This document shows, piece by piece, positions 1 to 9,682 of a DNA stretch of 64,000 nucleotides (position 1 is the stretch's first letter; each line of letters opens with the position of its first letter). Under the pieces are notes generated by a model. That model saw only the letters and a program-made list of their open reading frames with translations. It had not been told where the DNA came from and searched no databases. This DNA comes from Planctomycetaceae bacterium (lineage in GTDB: Bacteria; Planctomycetota; Planctomycetia; Pirellulales; Thermoguttaceae): positions 58,335 through 122,334 of the forward strand of contig JAAYAY010000068.1 of NCBI GenBank assembly GCA_012719125.1, given 5' to 3'. The position numbers and the translations under genes were made by a program.

Positions 1-414
1 AATACCGGCCTGAAAGCCTTCAAACGCGACGCCATGCTGCCCTGGCTGTGGGTCGTGCCCAACGGTTTCAGTTGCGTGACCACCATGACCCTGGCCTTCC
101 TGACCAACGGTTATGCGGTGAAGTACGTGCCGATCCCCTACCGGACGCGGATCGGCAAGAGCAAATTCCACCCGATTCGCGACACGGCAGCCTACCTGAG
201 CACCGTGCTCCGCATGGTCCTTTACTTCCGGCCCCTAAAAGTCTTTTTGCCGCTCTCTGCCCTGGCAATCGGGCTTGGCATGCTGATGAGCATGTTCAGC
301 TTCACGTTCACGGGCAGCATGCAGGAGTCCGATATCGTCGTCCTCACAGCCGGCTTCATGACCTGCATGCTCGGTCTGCTGGCCGAAGTCATCGTTGCCC
401 ATCATCGCCGATAA
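1..414 (+). CDS. Family 2 glycosyltransferase, C-terminal part (5' end outside window)
   Basis: The frame is open from base 1 and ends at TAA 412-414, giving the last 137 residues. The visible part carries the stretch NTGLKAFKR, then a PIPYRTRIGKSKF segment typical of polyprenyl-phosphate-type (DPM1/ArnC-like) GT2 enzymes, followed by two hydrophobic C-terminal segments (around PLKVFLPLSALAIG and VVLTAGFMTCMLGLLAEV). Such enzymes move a sugar from a nucleotide donor to a lipid carrier at the inner face of the cytoplasmic membrane. The catalytic DxD region lies upstream of the window, so the substrate cannot be judged. The next gene starts two bases after the stop, suggesting one transcript. 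Confidence 0.85.
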   Translation, partial: NTGLKAFKRDAMLPWLWVVPNGFSCVTTMTLAFLTNGYAVKYVPIPYRTRIGKSKFHPIRDTAAYLSTVLRMVLYFRPLKVFLPLSALAIGLGMLMSMFSFTFTGSMQESDIVVLTAGFMTCMLGLLAEVIVAHHRR

Positions 415-415
415 G

Positions 416-2146
416 ATGTCCGCATTCCACACCACCGCCCGCAACTACTTCGTTCCGGGGACGGATTTCCCGGTGGAACGCGCCGGTGCCTCCGTTTGCG
501 CCGGCGGCAAGCCGCCGTTTGTTCATCGCGATCCGCGCCGGCGTGCCCGATATCTCGACGGCGTGTACGACGACGTTGCTCGGTTGCTGGGCGCCGTCGA
601 CCGCAATTCGTTTCGTCCGACTTACGGCTGTTTTGACCGCCAGTACTGGCACTACCGTACGGCCTGCTTTCCTTCGGAGATGTATCAGGAAGGCGTGCTG
701 CCCCTGGCGCTCGTTTACGCCTGCGACCTGCCGGGCAACCGTTGGCACGGTTGCCAGCGGATTCGAGAGTTGGCACTTGCCGGAATGCGATTCTCCGCTC
801 GTTCGTGCCACCGCGACGGCTCGTGCGACGACTACTACCCCTTCGAGCGAGCCCTCGGCGCTGCCGTCTTCTCTTTGCAGGCCGCCGCGAAGGCCTATCA
901 GTTGCTGGACGTCGACGATCCGGAACTCCGGTCTTGGTTCGAACTCCGTGCCCGATGGCTGATCGAGAACGAAGAATCGGGCCGGCTGACGAACCACCAC
1001 GCCCTGGCTGCCCTGGGACTGTGGCGGGTCGCCGAGATTCTCGACAACGAGACCTTCCGGCGTGCGGCACTCGAACGGGTTGACCAGGTGCTTGCCTGGC
1101 AGAACGAAGAAGGCTGGTTCGACGAATACGGCGGCGCCGATCCTGGCTACCAGACCGTCACCATCGATTGCCTCGCCAAGTTGCGTCGGGCAACGGGCGA
1201 TCCGCGGCTCGATGAGCCGATCCGCCGGGCGGCAGCTTTCTCTCGCCACTTCCTGCATCCCGACGCAAGCTACGCCGGAGAATACGGGAGCCGCGGAACT
1301 TCCCACTTCTACCCGCACGGTTTCGAGATGTTGGCCGGGCAGCTCACCGAGGCAGCCGATCTTGCCGACGGGTTTCTCGAAGCCGTCCAGCGCGGAACTC
1401 TGGCCCATTTCGACGACGACCGGCTGTTTGCCCATTGTCTGGGCAATCGCATCGAGGCCTACCTCGATTGGACGCCAACCCGTCCGGCAGCGGTCGATCC
1501 GACCGAGAGAATCACGAAGCACTTTCCCAACGCGGGCCTGTTCGTCTATCGCGACGGCCGCCGCCACTCAATTGTCTCCACCGTCCGCGGGGGAATCGTG
1601 AAGCATTTCCAGAACGGACGCTGCTGGACCGACGCGGGGCTTGTCGTCGAGACCCGGGACGGCACAGTCTGCGTTTCCCAGATGCACGACCGCGATCGTG
1701 TCGTCGACGTGAAGGCCGAACCGGACGGCACGACGCGGATCACCGTGTCGGGCCCCCTGCATACGACGCGATTTGAAACCGCCACGCCGGTCAAGCAGTC
1801 GGTTCTGCACACCGGGATGTGGGCAGCCGGGCGCTGGTGCCGAACCGCCGTCCGCAAGCTGCTTCAACGGCGTTTGATCACGGGCCGCCGCCGTTTTCCG
1901 ATCCGCCTGATTCGGACCATCGAGTTGCGCCCGGCAGCACCGACGGTTCGCATTACCGACGAACTCGAACTGACCGGTCCGGCCGTTCACGTGCAACGGA
2001 TGGCCGTCGGCACCGATCACCAGGCGGCTTACGTCGCCGCCTGCGGCGTCTATCAGGATTCCGTGCTCCAGCCTTGGACGGATTTACAGGAATACGTCGC
2101 CAGGCTCAATCAAGAGCGGCGGGTGGTGGTCGTTCGGGAGTTGTGA
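416..2146 (+). CDS. Alpha/alpha-toroid carbohydrate-active-like protein
   Basis: A 576-residue protein beginning MSAFHTT; an in-frame ATG at 395 would overlap the glycosyltransferase by 20 bases, and neither start has a clear Shine-Dalgarno, so the non-overlapping one is preferred. The N-terminal two thirds is rich in helical hairpin-like repeats with aromatic/acidic signatures (FDRQYWHYRT, WQNEEGWFDEYGGADPGYQT), resembling the six-hairpin toroid of glucuronyl hydrolases and heparinases. The last ~200 residues look beta-rich (RITVSGPLHTTRFE, PTVRITDELELTG), like a heparinase II/III C-terminal sheet. No signal peptide is seen. Position directly after a lipid-linked glycosyltransferase suggests a role in glycan assembly or trimming. 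The precise reaction is unknown. Confidence 0.75.
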   Translation: MSAFHTTARNYFVPGTDFPVERAGASVCAGGKPPFVHRDPRRRARYLDGVYDDVARLLGAVDRNSFRPTYGCFDRQYWHYRTACFPSEMYQEGVLPLALVYACDLPGNRWHGCQRIRELALAGMRFSARSCHRDGSCDDYYPFERALGAAVFSLQAAAKAYQLLDVDDPELRSWFELRARWLIENEESGRLTNHHALAALGLWRVAEILDNETFRRAALERVDQVLAWQNEEGWFDEYGGADPGYQTVTIDCLAKLRRATGDPRLDEPIRRAAAFSRHFLHPDASYAGEYGSRGTSHFYPHGFEMLAGQLTEAADLADGFLEAVQRGTLAHFDDDRLFAHCLGNRIEAYLDWTPTRPAAVDPTERITKHFPNAGLFVYRDGRRHSIVSTVRGGIVKHFQNGRCWTDAGLVVETRDGTVCVSQMHDRDRVVDVKAEPDGTTRITVSGPLHTTRFETATPVKQSVLHTGMWAAGRWCRTAVRKLLQRRLITGRRRFPIRLIRTIELRPAAPTVRITDELELTGPAVHVQRMAVGTDHQAAYVAACGVYQDSVLQPWTDLQEYVARLNQERRVVVVREL

Positions 2147-2296
2147 GGCCGCGCTCAACAATATGTTACCGATTTCGAGCAGCGTCGCGAGCCGTTCGGT
2201 ACGGCGAAACCGGAGGGCTTGCGCCCTGCCGCTAACTCTCAATTCGGTAGTTTATTGTCTTGCAGCGGCAAAGAGGGGCTTCGTTGCCATTTCCTA

Positions 2297-2362
2297 CGTT
2301 GGCTCGCCAGAGCCGAGTCTTCTGGCGGTTCTTACGGTCGGCTCAGGAGAGCCAACCTACCG
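2297..2362. repeat. Paired GGCTC hairpin repeat
   Basis: Two hairpins stand in tandem between the toroid gene and ispG: one around 2297-2317 (GGCTC-gcca-GAGCC) and one at 2335-2362 (GGCTC-agga-GAGCC, with partly paired flanks). The second supplies the TAG stop codon of ispG, whose last codons run straight into the element. The arms are GC-rich with no T-run, so a dispersed palindromic repeat is a better reading than a terminator. The rest of 2147-2296 shows nothing recognisable. Confidence 0.6.
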
Positions 2363-3517
2363 TGTCGACGAGTGCCCTTCCAACTCGATTAAGGCGTCGA
2401 GTTCCGCCTTCAGCCGCGGCAGAATTTCGTCGTAGGAGAAGGCCCCCAGCCGCTCGCCGCGGCGTTTCAGGTTCACGTAGTTGGGCCCGCACCAGAGTCC
2501 CAGATCGGCGTCGTCGGTCTCTCCCGGGCCGTTGACGCGGCAGCCCATGACGGCAATGGTCAGCGGCTTGTCGGCGGCATAGGCCGTCATCTGCTTGACT
2601 CTTGCCGCCAGGTCGACGAACGCCTCGTTCTCCACGCGGGAGCAACTGGGACAACTGATGATGTTCAGCCCGGCGCGGTTCAAGGCGGCCGCATCCGGTG
2701 CGCGTCCGGCGGCCAGGTCTTCGAGGATCTTGCGTCCGGCCTCGATCTCCTCGTATTTGCGGTCGTTGGGAACCGTCAACGACACGCGAATGGTGTCGCC
2801 GATTCCCTCGGTGAGCAGCACATGCAGGGCCGCTTGCGTTTTCTGCACTCCCTGCGGCGGCATTCCGGCCTCGGTAACTCCCAGGTGAAGCGGCACCTCC
2901 GGACGTGCGGCGGCAAATCGCCCATTGACCTCGATCACCTTGGCCGGGTCGGAGTCTTTCAGCGAGACACAGTATCGCGTGAAACCGATCGAATCCAGAA
3001 ACTCGCAATGGTCCAAGGCGCTCTCCAGCATGGGACTGACGGAATCGGCCGGTTCATACCGTTCGCGTTTTTCCGGATCGACCGACCCGCAGTTGACGCC
3101 CACGCGGATGGCGCAATCATGTTCACCCGCCACGTCGACGAGGAATCGAACCTTGTCCTGCCACGGCCGTTCCCGCTCGTGGTGATAGAGATGGCCCGGG
3201 TTGTAGCGGATCTTGTCGACCCACGGGGCCACGTCGAGGGCCAGGCGATAGTTTTCCTGGAGGTCGACCGACAGATTGGCGGTTGTCTGGCTGCGGATTT
3301 CCTGGAGGGCTTCCGATTCGCGGGGGCTGTCGACCGCGATCCGCACGACGCTCGCACCGGCCTGGGCCAAGGCGTTGGCCTGGGCGACCGTCGCATCCAC
3401 GTCGGCCGTCTTCGTGGCGCACATGCTCTGCAGAGCGATCGGATGCCCGGCACCGACGGTGATCGAGCCGATGCGAACGGGGCGGGTGGGATTGCGCGAT
3501 ATGGAGTCCGAATTCAT
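2357..3517 (-). CDS. ispG: 4-hydroxy-3-methylbut-2-enyl diphosphate synthase
   Basis: IspG (GcpE) converts 2-C-methyl-D-erythritol 2,4-cyclodiphosphate to HMBPP in the non-mevalonate isoprenoid pathway, using a [4Fe-4S] cluster in the cytosol. The 386-residue product has the typical short bacterial length. Visible landmarks are GHPIALQSM near the N-terminus, the TIM-barrel stretch IRVGVNCGS, the LHLGVTEAG segment, the cluster motif SCPSC at about residue 288, and GCRVNGPGE supplying the third cysteine near residue 324. The ATG at 3517 ([10 protein letters not shown]) is chosen because family homology begins there; the frame stays open for 137 further codons upstream, but those run through a hairpin repeat and look non-coding. 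The stop codon lies inside a dispersed repeat. Confidence 0.97.
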   Translation of the reverse strand: MNSDSISRNPTRPVRIGSITVGAGHPIALQSMCATKTADVDATVAQANALAQAGASVVRIAVDSPRESEALQEIRSQTTANLSVDLQENYRLALDVAPWVDKIRYNPGHLYHHERERPWQDKVRFLVDVAGEHDCAIRVGVNCGSVDPEKRERYEPADSVSPMLESALDHCEFLDSIGFTRYCVSLKDSDPAKVIEVNGRFAAARPEVPLHLGVTEAGMPPQGVQKTQAALHVLLTEGIGDTIRVSLTVPNDRKYEEIEAGRKILEDLAAGRAPDAAALNRAGLNIISCPSCSRVENEAFVDLAARVKQMTAYAADKPLTIAVMGCRVNGPGETDDADLGLWCGPNYVNLKRRGERLGAFSYDEILPRLKAELDALIELEGHSSTR

Positions 3518-3537
3518 GGCAGGTCTCGAGAATCGAG

Positions 3538-3615
3538 GGGTGGCCGGGATCGAGCGACAGCGAGCCCCCGGGCGTACAACACTGGGGGCTCGCTGTTGCT
3601 CGGTCCCAGCCACCC
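3538..3615. repeat. 33-bp-arm hairpin in the ispG 5' region
   Basis: Arms 3538-3570 and 3583-3615 pair at 29 of 33 positions around a 12-base loop, with the core CAGCGAGCCCCC. It starts 21 bases upstream of the ispG start codon. The compensated arm differences suggest a maintained palindrome. A dispersed repeat is most likely, although in the ispG leader RNA it would form a large stem-loop. The rest of the divergent gap 3616-3906 shows no gene and no convincing promoter. Confidence 0.65.
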
Positions 3616-3906
3616 GAATAATGACTTGAGGCAGCCTCTGGGCATTGTCGATCTCTCCCCCCCATCCTTCAAGGGGACGTCTTTTTCCAAAATGCCCGCT
3701 TTTAACTGAAGACTTCTCGTCGACCCTGCCGATAATGCCGTCCGTACCGAATAGACCGGCCGTGCGTGCGCCCCAGGTGCCGTTCTGCCGGGGGGATAGA
3801 AGGGGGGAGCCTTCTGCCCGAAATCTCTTCCATGCCAGCACCGGTCCCACACGAGACAGCAGCCCCAACGGTGACGCCGATCGCGGCGGTCTCCAACCGT
3901 GGAGGC

Positions 3907-5019
3907 ATGGGACGATCCGTCCGATCACGACTGCGAATCGCCCCGGTTCTTCTGCTTGTCGTTCCGGTTCTCTGCGGTTGCAGTATTCTTCCGGAAATCG
4001 CTCATCAGCCCACGCTGCATAATCCGTTTCCGCAGCTTTCGACGGTTGCCATCGTCCCGTTCATCAACCTCAGCGAGGAGCCGACGCTTGACGGCCACCA
4101 GTTTGCCGAGGCCTATTTCAACGAGCTTCAACTCGTGCCCGGTTTTCAAGTGATTCCTGTCGGGGTCGTCGAACAGGCGATTCTGCGCAACAACATTCAG
4201 TTTACTCCCGACAATGCGGCCGCCGAGGCGCGCCGCCTGGCGCAATCCCTGGGCGCGGATGCGATCGTTGTCGGTGCGGTGACCGACTACTCGCCTTACT
4301 ATCCTCCGCGATGTTCGCTCCAGGTCGAGTGGTATTCCGCCAATCCGTGTTTCCACCCGATCCCGCCGGGCTACGGCCTGCCCTGGGGGACACCGGACGA
4401 GGAACACATTCCCGGCCCGCTTGTGTTTGAGACCGAGTTTGCCTTGGCAAAAGCCCAGTTGGCCACGCAGACGCCCAAAGCCGAATACTCGCTGCTCAGC
4501 GCGGCCGCCGCTCCGGCCCCTCAGTTGCCGGCTCAACCGCCTCGCGGAGAACCGGGCGAAGCCCCATCGCCGGGTGCGCCGGCAGCCGATGCGCCGACGA
4601 GTAGCGAATCGGGGCTGTGGATCGAAGAGTCGAGTTACGAGGCGCCGATTGCAGAGCAAGCAGCGCCGGCTCCGGCGGCAGCAGGCGACGCGGAGTTCGG
4701 CTTTCCGCCCGATTGGCCTGATCCCAACGGTCTGATTCCTCCGCCTCCGCGCACGACGCCTCAATCTTGTTGTCCGACGGATAAGCCGGTGCTTCAACAC
4801 ACGCAAGCCTACAACGGACACGATCCCGAATTCACGGAAGCCTTGTCGAGTTATTACTTCTTTCGCGACGACGCCCGCTTCGGCGGCTGGCAGACGTATC
4901 TGGAGCGCAGCGACGATTTCATTCGCTTCTGCTGCCACATGCACATCTGGGAGATGCTTTCCGCCCGAGGCGGAGCAGGTGAAACGCGAGTGGTGTGGAG
5001 ATGGCCGGAATTCCGATAA
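3907..5019 (+). CDS. Exported lipoprotein with LpoB/TolB-like N-terminal domain
   Basis: A 370-residue product with a signal peptide and lipobox LCGC (Cys25), so it should be lipid-anchored outside the cytoplasmic membrane. Residues ~40-150 ([42 protein letters not shown]) resemble the alpha/beta fold of LpoB/CsgG-type lipoproteins that sense or activate envelope machinery. A Pro/Ala-rich linker follows and then a C-terminal segment with [30 protein letters not shown]. The ATG at 3907 gives a clean signal peptide, but the GGAGG directly in front (3901-3905) is too close to be ideal; ATG 3832 and GTG 3868 are in-frame alternatives. Function is inferred only from fold resemblance. Confidence 0.72.
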   Translation: MGRSVRSRLRIAPVLLLVVPVLCGCSILPEIAHQPTLHNPFPQLSTVAIVPFINLSEEPTLDGHQFAEAYFNELQLVPGFQVIPVGVVEQAILRNNIQFTPDNAAAEARRLAQSLGADAIVVGAVTDYSPYYPPRCSLQVEWYSANPCFHPIPPGYGLPWGTPDEEHIPGPLVFETEFALAKAQLATQTPKAEYSLLSAAAAPAPQLPAQPPRGEPGEAPSPGAPAADAPTSSESGLWIEESSYEAPIAEQAAPAPAAAGDAEFGFPPDWPDPNGLIPPPPRTTPQSCCPTDKPVLQHTQAYNGHDPEFTEALSSYYFFRDDARFGGWQTYLERSDDFIRFCCHMHIWEMLSARGGAGETRVVWRWPEFR

Positions 5020-5194
5020 CACAATCAGAACCGCACGCCATGCCGTCCATTGCCTTCGAGGTAAACGGTTGTATCGGTTATTCGGCGAGATTCCGAGAGT
5101 GAGTGAAGGACCCAGGGCCGGTATCAGGGATTCGGAGCGACACGGCCGACCCGCCTCAAGACGATTTTTTGACGGAAAGTTGGAGACTTCCCCA

Positions 5195-5443
5195 ATGAGT
5201 CAGGACATCAATGTACTCGCGTTGGTCAAGGGCGGCGAGCGCTACGTGTTTCTCTACGACGATTCGAGCCGCGCCGAAACGCTGCGCACCCTGGGACGCT
5301 ATGCCTCCAATCCGGAACTCAGCTTCACCTGGTACGACGCGGCCGTACTCAGCCAGAAGATCCGCCAGGAAAGCCAGAAGCATTCGTCGGTCAACCGCCG
5401 CTTCAACGTCCCGCTGCCCACCGATCCGGAGGATCTGGTCTGA
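5195..5443 (+). CDS. Small conserved protein of unknown function (82 aa)
   Basis: MSQDINVLALVKGGERYVFLYDDSSRAETLRTLGR is followed by a short C-terminus ending in PLPTDPEDLV. It has a good ribosome-binding site (TTGGAG, 5180-5185) and high-GC third positions. It contains no signal peptide, membrane segment or metal motif and is predicted to be a small cytosolic alpha/beta protein. The next gene, a Xer recombinase, starts 43 bases downstream, so the two are probably cotranscribed. The stretch 5020-5194 in front of it shows nothing else. I do not recognise a characterised family. Confidence 0.7.
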   Translation: MSQDINVLALVKGGERYVFLYDDSSRAETLRTLGRYASNPELSFTWYDAAVLSQKIRQESQKHSSVNRRFNVPLPTDPEDLV

Positions 5444-5485
5444 GCAGGTGGCCCGCAGAGGTTTGGAGAACGCAAGACAGGCTTC

Positions 5486-6388
5486 ATGCGTCAAGAAATC
5501 GATCGCTTCCTCAACTACCAGCGGACCGAGCGCAACGCTTCTGAACTGACGATCAAGAGCTATCGCGAGGACTTGACGGCCCTGGCCGACTATCTGGAAG
5601 AAGCTCGCGAAGGCTATTGCCCGAGCCCTTCCGAGATATCGTCTTACGAGTTGCGCGGTTACGTCGGCGCGCTCCATGAAGCCGAGTATGCCAAGTCGAG
5701 CATTGCGCGGCGTCTGGCAAGCCTCCGCAGCTTCTACCGTTTCGGGCAGCGCGAGGGCTGGGTGGAGAACAACCCGGCCAAAGCCCTGCGGAACCCGCGG
5801 CAGGGCCGCAGTCTGCCTCATTTCCTTTCGGCCGAGGACATCGGGCGACTGCTGAGCACGCCCTCCGCCAAGACGGTCTCGGGAAAACGCGACCGCGCCA
5901 TTCTGGAGACCATGTACTCCGCCGGCCTGCGGGTGAGCGAGGCGGTCGGACTGAACGACGGCGACCTCGACTTCCGCGCCGGCGTCGTTCGCGTTCGCGG
6001 CAAGGGAAAACGCGAGCGATTCGCGCCCATCGGGTCCTACGCGACCGAGGCCCTGAATCACTGGCTTGGTGTTCGCAAACTCCATGCCGCGGAACCGTCG
6101 GGCGCCGATGCACCGGTCTTCGTCAACAAGTTCGGACGCCGCATCACCACCCGGAGCGTGGCCCGGATGCTCGAAAAGCATCTGAAAGTTGCCGGGCTCG
6201 ACGGCCGGACGAGCCCCCACTCGTTGCGGCACAGCTTTGCCACCCACCTCCTCGACCGCGGCGCCGACATCCGCAGCGTCCAGGAGCTTCTTGGGCACAA
6301 GAGCCTGGTGACCACGCAAATCTACACCCACGTGAGCACGGCCGGCCTGCGGGAGATCTACGAAAAGGCCCACCCGCGGGCGAATTGA
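5486..6388 (+). CDS. xerC: Tyrosine recombinase XerC/XerD
   Basis: A 300-residue lambda-integrase-fold recombinase that resolves chromosome dimers by strand exchange at dif sites. The N-terminal SAM-like core-binding domain spans ~1-100 (FLNYQRTERNAS). All catalytic residues are visible: Arg149 in AGLRVSE, Lys173 in RGKGKRE, His245 and Arg248 in PHSLRHSFATHLL, His271 in LGHKSL, and nucleophile Tyr280 in TTQIYTHVS. The length matches housekeeping Xer proteins rather than phage or integron integrases, and no attachment site or cargo is seen nearby. Sequence alone does not separate XerC from XerD. Confidence 0.93.
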   Translation: MRQEIDRFLNYQRTERNASELTIKSYREDLTALADYLEEAREGYCPSPSEISSYELRGYVGALHEAEYAKSSIARRLASLRSFYRFGQREGWVENNPAKALRNPRQGRSLPHFLSAEDIGRLLSTPSAKTVSGKRDRAILETMYSAGLRVSEAVGLNDGDLDFRAGVVRVRGKGKRERFAPIGSYATEALNHWLGVRKLHAAEPSGADAPVFVNKFGRRITTRSVARMLEKHLKVAGLDGRTSPHSLRHSFATHLLDRGADIRSVQELLGHKSLVTTQIYTHVSTAGLREIYEKAHPRAN

Positions 6389-6502
6389 GGTTCCGTCCTG
6401 TCGTAGAAGTTGCACGGTCCCGTCGTCTCGAATAGGATGTGCCGTTGTGCAGGCGAAGTGCTTCTGCGCGTGGCCTGTATCGAGACGCTTCGGGAGAATG
6501 CC

Positions 6503-7882
6503 ATGCAAAGACATTCCCAATCAACCAGGTCGGCACAACGGCGAATCCGCCGGCGCGACTTCCTTTCCGTGGTCGCTGGTGCCGCGGCGGTATCGATCGT
6601 TCCGGCATCCGCCTTGGGAAGAACTTCGCAGGCTCCGCCCAGCGAGCGAATCCGGGTGGGGGTTGTGGGCCTCGGTTCGCGGGGCTTCAATCTCATCGAC
6701 GATGTCTTGCCGGAAGACGATGCACAAATCGTCGCCGTCTGCGACGTCGACTCCATCCACTACCGCGACCGCCCGTGGGGCCAGGGTCCTGCCTTCGGGT
6801 GCCGGCCGGCTCAGAAGAAGATCGAGGGATACTACGCCGAACAGACGCCCACGGGACGATTCCGCGGCCTGAGGGTTACCGGCGACTACCGCGAGTTGGT
6901 CGCAGGAGACGACGTCGACGCGGTCATCGTGGCCACGCCCGACCACTGGCACGCCCTCGTCGCTATCGACTCGATCTGCGCCGGCAAAGACGTCTACTGT
7001 GAGAAGCCTCTCGCCCACACCTTCGCCGAAGGGCAGGCGATCTGCCGCGAGGTCGCCCGGCACAAGGCCGTGTTTCAGGTGGGCTCGCAACAACGCACCA
7101 TGGCCGAGTTCCGCAAAGCCGTCGAACTGGTTCTCAACGGGCTAATCGGCAAGGTCAAGTCGGTTGAAGTGGGGCTTCCTTCGGGCTATCCCGAGCCGAT
7201 GGGTGAGCCGACAATCGTGGAACCGGCGGAGCATCTCGACTATGAATTCTGGTGCGGCCCGGCCCCGAAGTTGCCCTACATGAGGGCGCGGCACCACCGC
7301 TGGTGGCGCGGGCACCTGGCTTTCGGCGGCGGCGTGCTCATGGATTGGATCGGACATCACAACGACATTGCCCAGTGGGCCCTGGGCGAGCCCCGCGGCG
7401 GGCCGCAGGTGGTCGAAGCGGTCGATTGGACCTTCCCCGACACGGAGATCTACAACACCCCGCACCATTACCAGATCCGCTGCCAGTACGCCGGCGGCAT
7501 CACCAGCACGATTTCCGACGCCACGCCGGTCGGGACCAAGTGGATCGGTGAAGACGGCTGGATCTTCGTGACCCGCGGGAAACTCGAAGCCTCTGATCCC
7601 CGCTGGGCGAAGAAGGACTTCGACCCGGGCAAGATCAAGCTGGGTCCGTCACCCACGCACATGCGCAACTTTCTCAACGGCATCAAGTCGCGAGAAGAGT
7701 GCGCCGCCCCGGCAGACATTGCCCTGCGATCGATCACTCCGGGACTGCTCGGTTACGTTTCCAACGCGATGGGCCGTCCGCTCCGGTGGGAAGCCGCGGC
7801 TGAGCGGATTCTCGACGACGCAGAGGCAGATAAGGCACTGAGAACCTTCGCCTATCGCAAGCCTTGGACGTTGGACGCGTGA
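6503..7882 (+). CDS. Tat-exported Gfo/Idh/MocA family oxidoreductase
   Basis: A 459-residue NAD(P)-dependent dehydrogenase-like protein. The start at 6503 is set by GGGAG six bases upstream and by a twin-arginine signal (RRRDFLSVVAGAAAVSIV) at the N-terminus, so it is probably exported folded with its cofactor. The Rossmann motif VGVVGLGSRG follows, then the family signature CEKPLAHT with its conserved lysine. The C-terminal domain contains GGGVLMDWIGHHNDIAQWA, which carries the metal/substrate histidines typical of the planctomycete expansion of this family. These proteins are thought to act on sugars or sugar acids from polysaccharide breakdown; the substrate here is unknown. Confidence 0.92.
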   Translation: MQRHSQSTRSAQRRIRRRDFLSVVAGAAAVSIVPASALGRTSQAPPSERIRVGVVGLGSRGFNLIDDVLPEDDAQIVAVCDVDSIHYRDRPWGQGPAFGCRPAQKKIEGYYAEQTPTGRFRGLRVTGDYRELVAGDDVDAVIVATPDHWHALVAIDSICAGKDVYCEKPLAHTFAEGQAICREVARHKAVFQVGSQQRTMAEFRKAVELVLNGLIGKVKSVEVGLPSGYPEPMGEPTIVEPAEHLDYEFWCGPAPKLPYMRARHHRWWRGHLAFGGGVLMDWIGHHNDIAQWALGEPRGGPQVVEAVDWTFPDTEIYNTPHHYQIRCQYAGGITSTISDATPVGTKWIGEDGWIFVTRGKLEASDPRWAKKDFDPGKIKLGPSPTHMRNFLNGIKSREECAAPADIALRSITPGLLGYVSNAMGRPLRWEAAAERILDDAEADKALRTFAYRKPWTLDA

Positions 7883-7927
7883 ACAACGAGACGCCTTGCA
7901 GGCACGAGTGGCAGACGGCTCCAGCTC

Positions 7928-9682
7928 TCAGAACCTCAGCGGCAGCCGATCGCCGATTGCCTTGGTCAGAATCTTGTCGGCCGAGGGGACTCGCTGGGCG
8001 ATCAGTTGGCCCAACTGGTCGATTTCCGACTGGCTGAGTCTGAGACGCGTCTGAAGGATTTCCTCGTCGGTTGCCAGGCGGTTGCGGAACTTGTTGAGTT
8101 CCTTATCGATCTGTACCTGAACGAGTTGCGCCGCCTGGTTCCGGCGATGCTCCAGCTCGGCAGTCGCCGCCCGGTTCAGACCTTCGCTGAGGCTTCTGCC
8201 GAGATTCGACCGCAGCACCCACTCGGGGTGATCGAGCGGACCGGCCAGGTCGACCTGGATCTCGATCTCGCGGAGCGACTCGGCGGCCAAGGCCAGGTTG
8301 TCGGCGAGACGTTGTCCGCCAAGCCTCTCGGCAACGCTGGGCGTCAGTTCGACTCCCGATTGCTTCAGCAGCATCGTGCCCGCGATCCGGTCGCCCGACA
8401 GGTTGATGCCGATCCACAACTGCGTGTTGCCCGGCCGAATGCTCAGGGCGATCGAGTCCTTGCGTCCCAGGGTCACCCCGGGCAGGGCCAGGTCGGGACA
8501 GTTGATGACGATCTGGTCGAAGGGCGTCTCTCCGGTGCGATCCAGCAGGGCATGCACTTCGAACGTCGCGTCGCCCACCAGTTGGGCACGTATCTCGGCG
8601 GGCCGGCCGTAGAACTGCGGTTGGTTGGTCAGGCCGGCGGCCGCCGCGGCGAAAGAGTACGTCTTTCCGTCAATGGTCGTTTCGCCGTCGAGCCGGAGCG
8701 ACTCGATCAGGAAGTCGGGTTGGGGTTGCCGCCCGGCAAACAGGATGTTTACGCCTTCGAGCCGGTCGCCCGCGAAGTCGGGTTCTTCGTCGGGGAGGTG
8801 CGCTCGCACCCATCGCACCCATTCGGTGACGGCAACGACGCGGCGCCCCATCTCCGGCCCGAGGAAATAGGCGGTGATCGTCTCCTGATCGATGCGAATC
8901 GATGCGAATCGTTCTTCGAGCATGCGGACGTCTTGCTGCGTTGCAGCGAGGATCGCGTAGCGGTCGGATTCGACGCGGTCCGGCAAACGGTCGATCTGTT
9001 CCGCCAAATCGCCCATTTCTTGCTGGAGATGCTCGAGTTCGGCCAGCGTCTTCTGATAGTGCTGCAAGGCGGACGCCACGTTGTCGGGCCGGGTATGGAA
9101 GAGCGTGCGAAGGTTTTCGATCCGGGCCTTGACGGCGTGTACCTGGGCCTCCAGTTGCTTGTATTCGTCGGGCCAGCTATCCAGGAGGCCCTTGGCCAGC
9201 TTGACCGACTCCAACTCGGCGATCTCCGCTTCAAGTTGCTCGCCCAACGTGGCAGACAGCGTTTCCAGCCAACGCTCGGCCTCTTGTTTGAGCCGGTCGC
9301 CGCCCGCATTCCATTGCCAATGGTCGACAGGTTGTGCCGCCTCGTCGCGATCTCCGCGCAGCCGCAGTCCTTGAACATGCCCCTCGCGAACCACGAACTT
9401 GCGGCGTAGCAGGGCGTTGGTGTCGAGCGACAGCGTGATCTGGTCGGCGTCAACCAGGTTCGTATTGGGAACCTTGGGATTGGCGATCGCAAAATCGTTG
9501 ATGTGAACGGAGGTTTTGCTCAGCGACGCGTCGAGATCTCCAATGTCGACGCTCAGGGAGAGCGCTTGTTCCCCGAATGCCTCGATGCCCCAGCGGAGCA
9601 GCGGGTTCATGCCAAAATAGATCAGCAGCAGAACCACCAGCGCCAGCAACAGGCGTGGGACCGCGTACTTCCAGCGAATCAT
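7928..9682 (-). CDS. TIGR03545 family AsmA-like membrane protein
   Basis: A 584-residue protein with an N-terminal membrane anchor (YAVPRLLLALVVLLLIYFG), then an AsmA-like beta region (VSVHI-type strands, NDFAIANPK), a central coiled coil of about 150 residues and a long C-terminal beta-rich region ending in a helical tail. This matches the TIGR03545 family, which occurs in outer-membrane bacteria next to TIGR03546, exactly as here. The ATG at 9682 forms an ATGA overlap with the upstream stop and has GGAGG at ideal spacing; an ATG at 9694 is less well placed. Role is unknown, probably envelope biogenesis or lipid transport by analogy to AsmA proteins. Confidence 0.85.
   Translation of the reverse strand: MIRWKYAVPRLLLALVVLLLIYFGMNPLLRWGIEAFGEQALSLSVDIGDLDASLSKTSVHINDFAIANPKVPNTNLVDADQITLSLDTNALLRRKFVVREGHVQGLRLRGDRDEAAQPVDHWQWNAGGDRLKQEAERWLETLSATLGEQLEAEIAELESVKLAKGLLDSWPDEYKQLEAQVHAVKARIENLRTLFHTRPDNVASALQHYQKTLAELEHLQQEMGDLAEQIDRLPDRVESDRYAILAATQQDVRMLEERFASIRIDQETITAYFLGPEMGRRVVAVTEWVRWVRAHLPDEEPDFAGDRLEGVNILFAGRQPQPDFLIESLRLDGETTIDGKTYSFAAAAAGLTNQPQFYGRPAEIRAQLVGDATFEVHALLDRTGETPFDQIVINCPDLALPGVTLGRKDSIALSIRPGNTQLWIGINLSGDRIAGTMLLKQSGVELTPSVAERLGGQRLADNLALAAESLREIEIQVDLAGPLDHPEWVLRSNLGRSLSEGLNRAATAELEHRRNQAAQLVQVQIDKELNKFRNRLATDEEILQTRLRLSQSEIDQLGQLIAQRVPSADKILTKAIGDRLPLRF

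Noticed and set aside
389..1567. Long minus-strand open frame opposite the toroid gene
   Set aside because: It is stop-free only because of high GC on the opposite strand; its translation has no recognisable domain and the plus-strand gene has coherent toroid motifs.
5486..6388. Xer recombinase as an integrase of an island or prophage
   Set aside because: Length and motifs are housekeeping Xer; no tRNA, attachment repeats or phage genes are adjacent.
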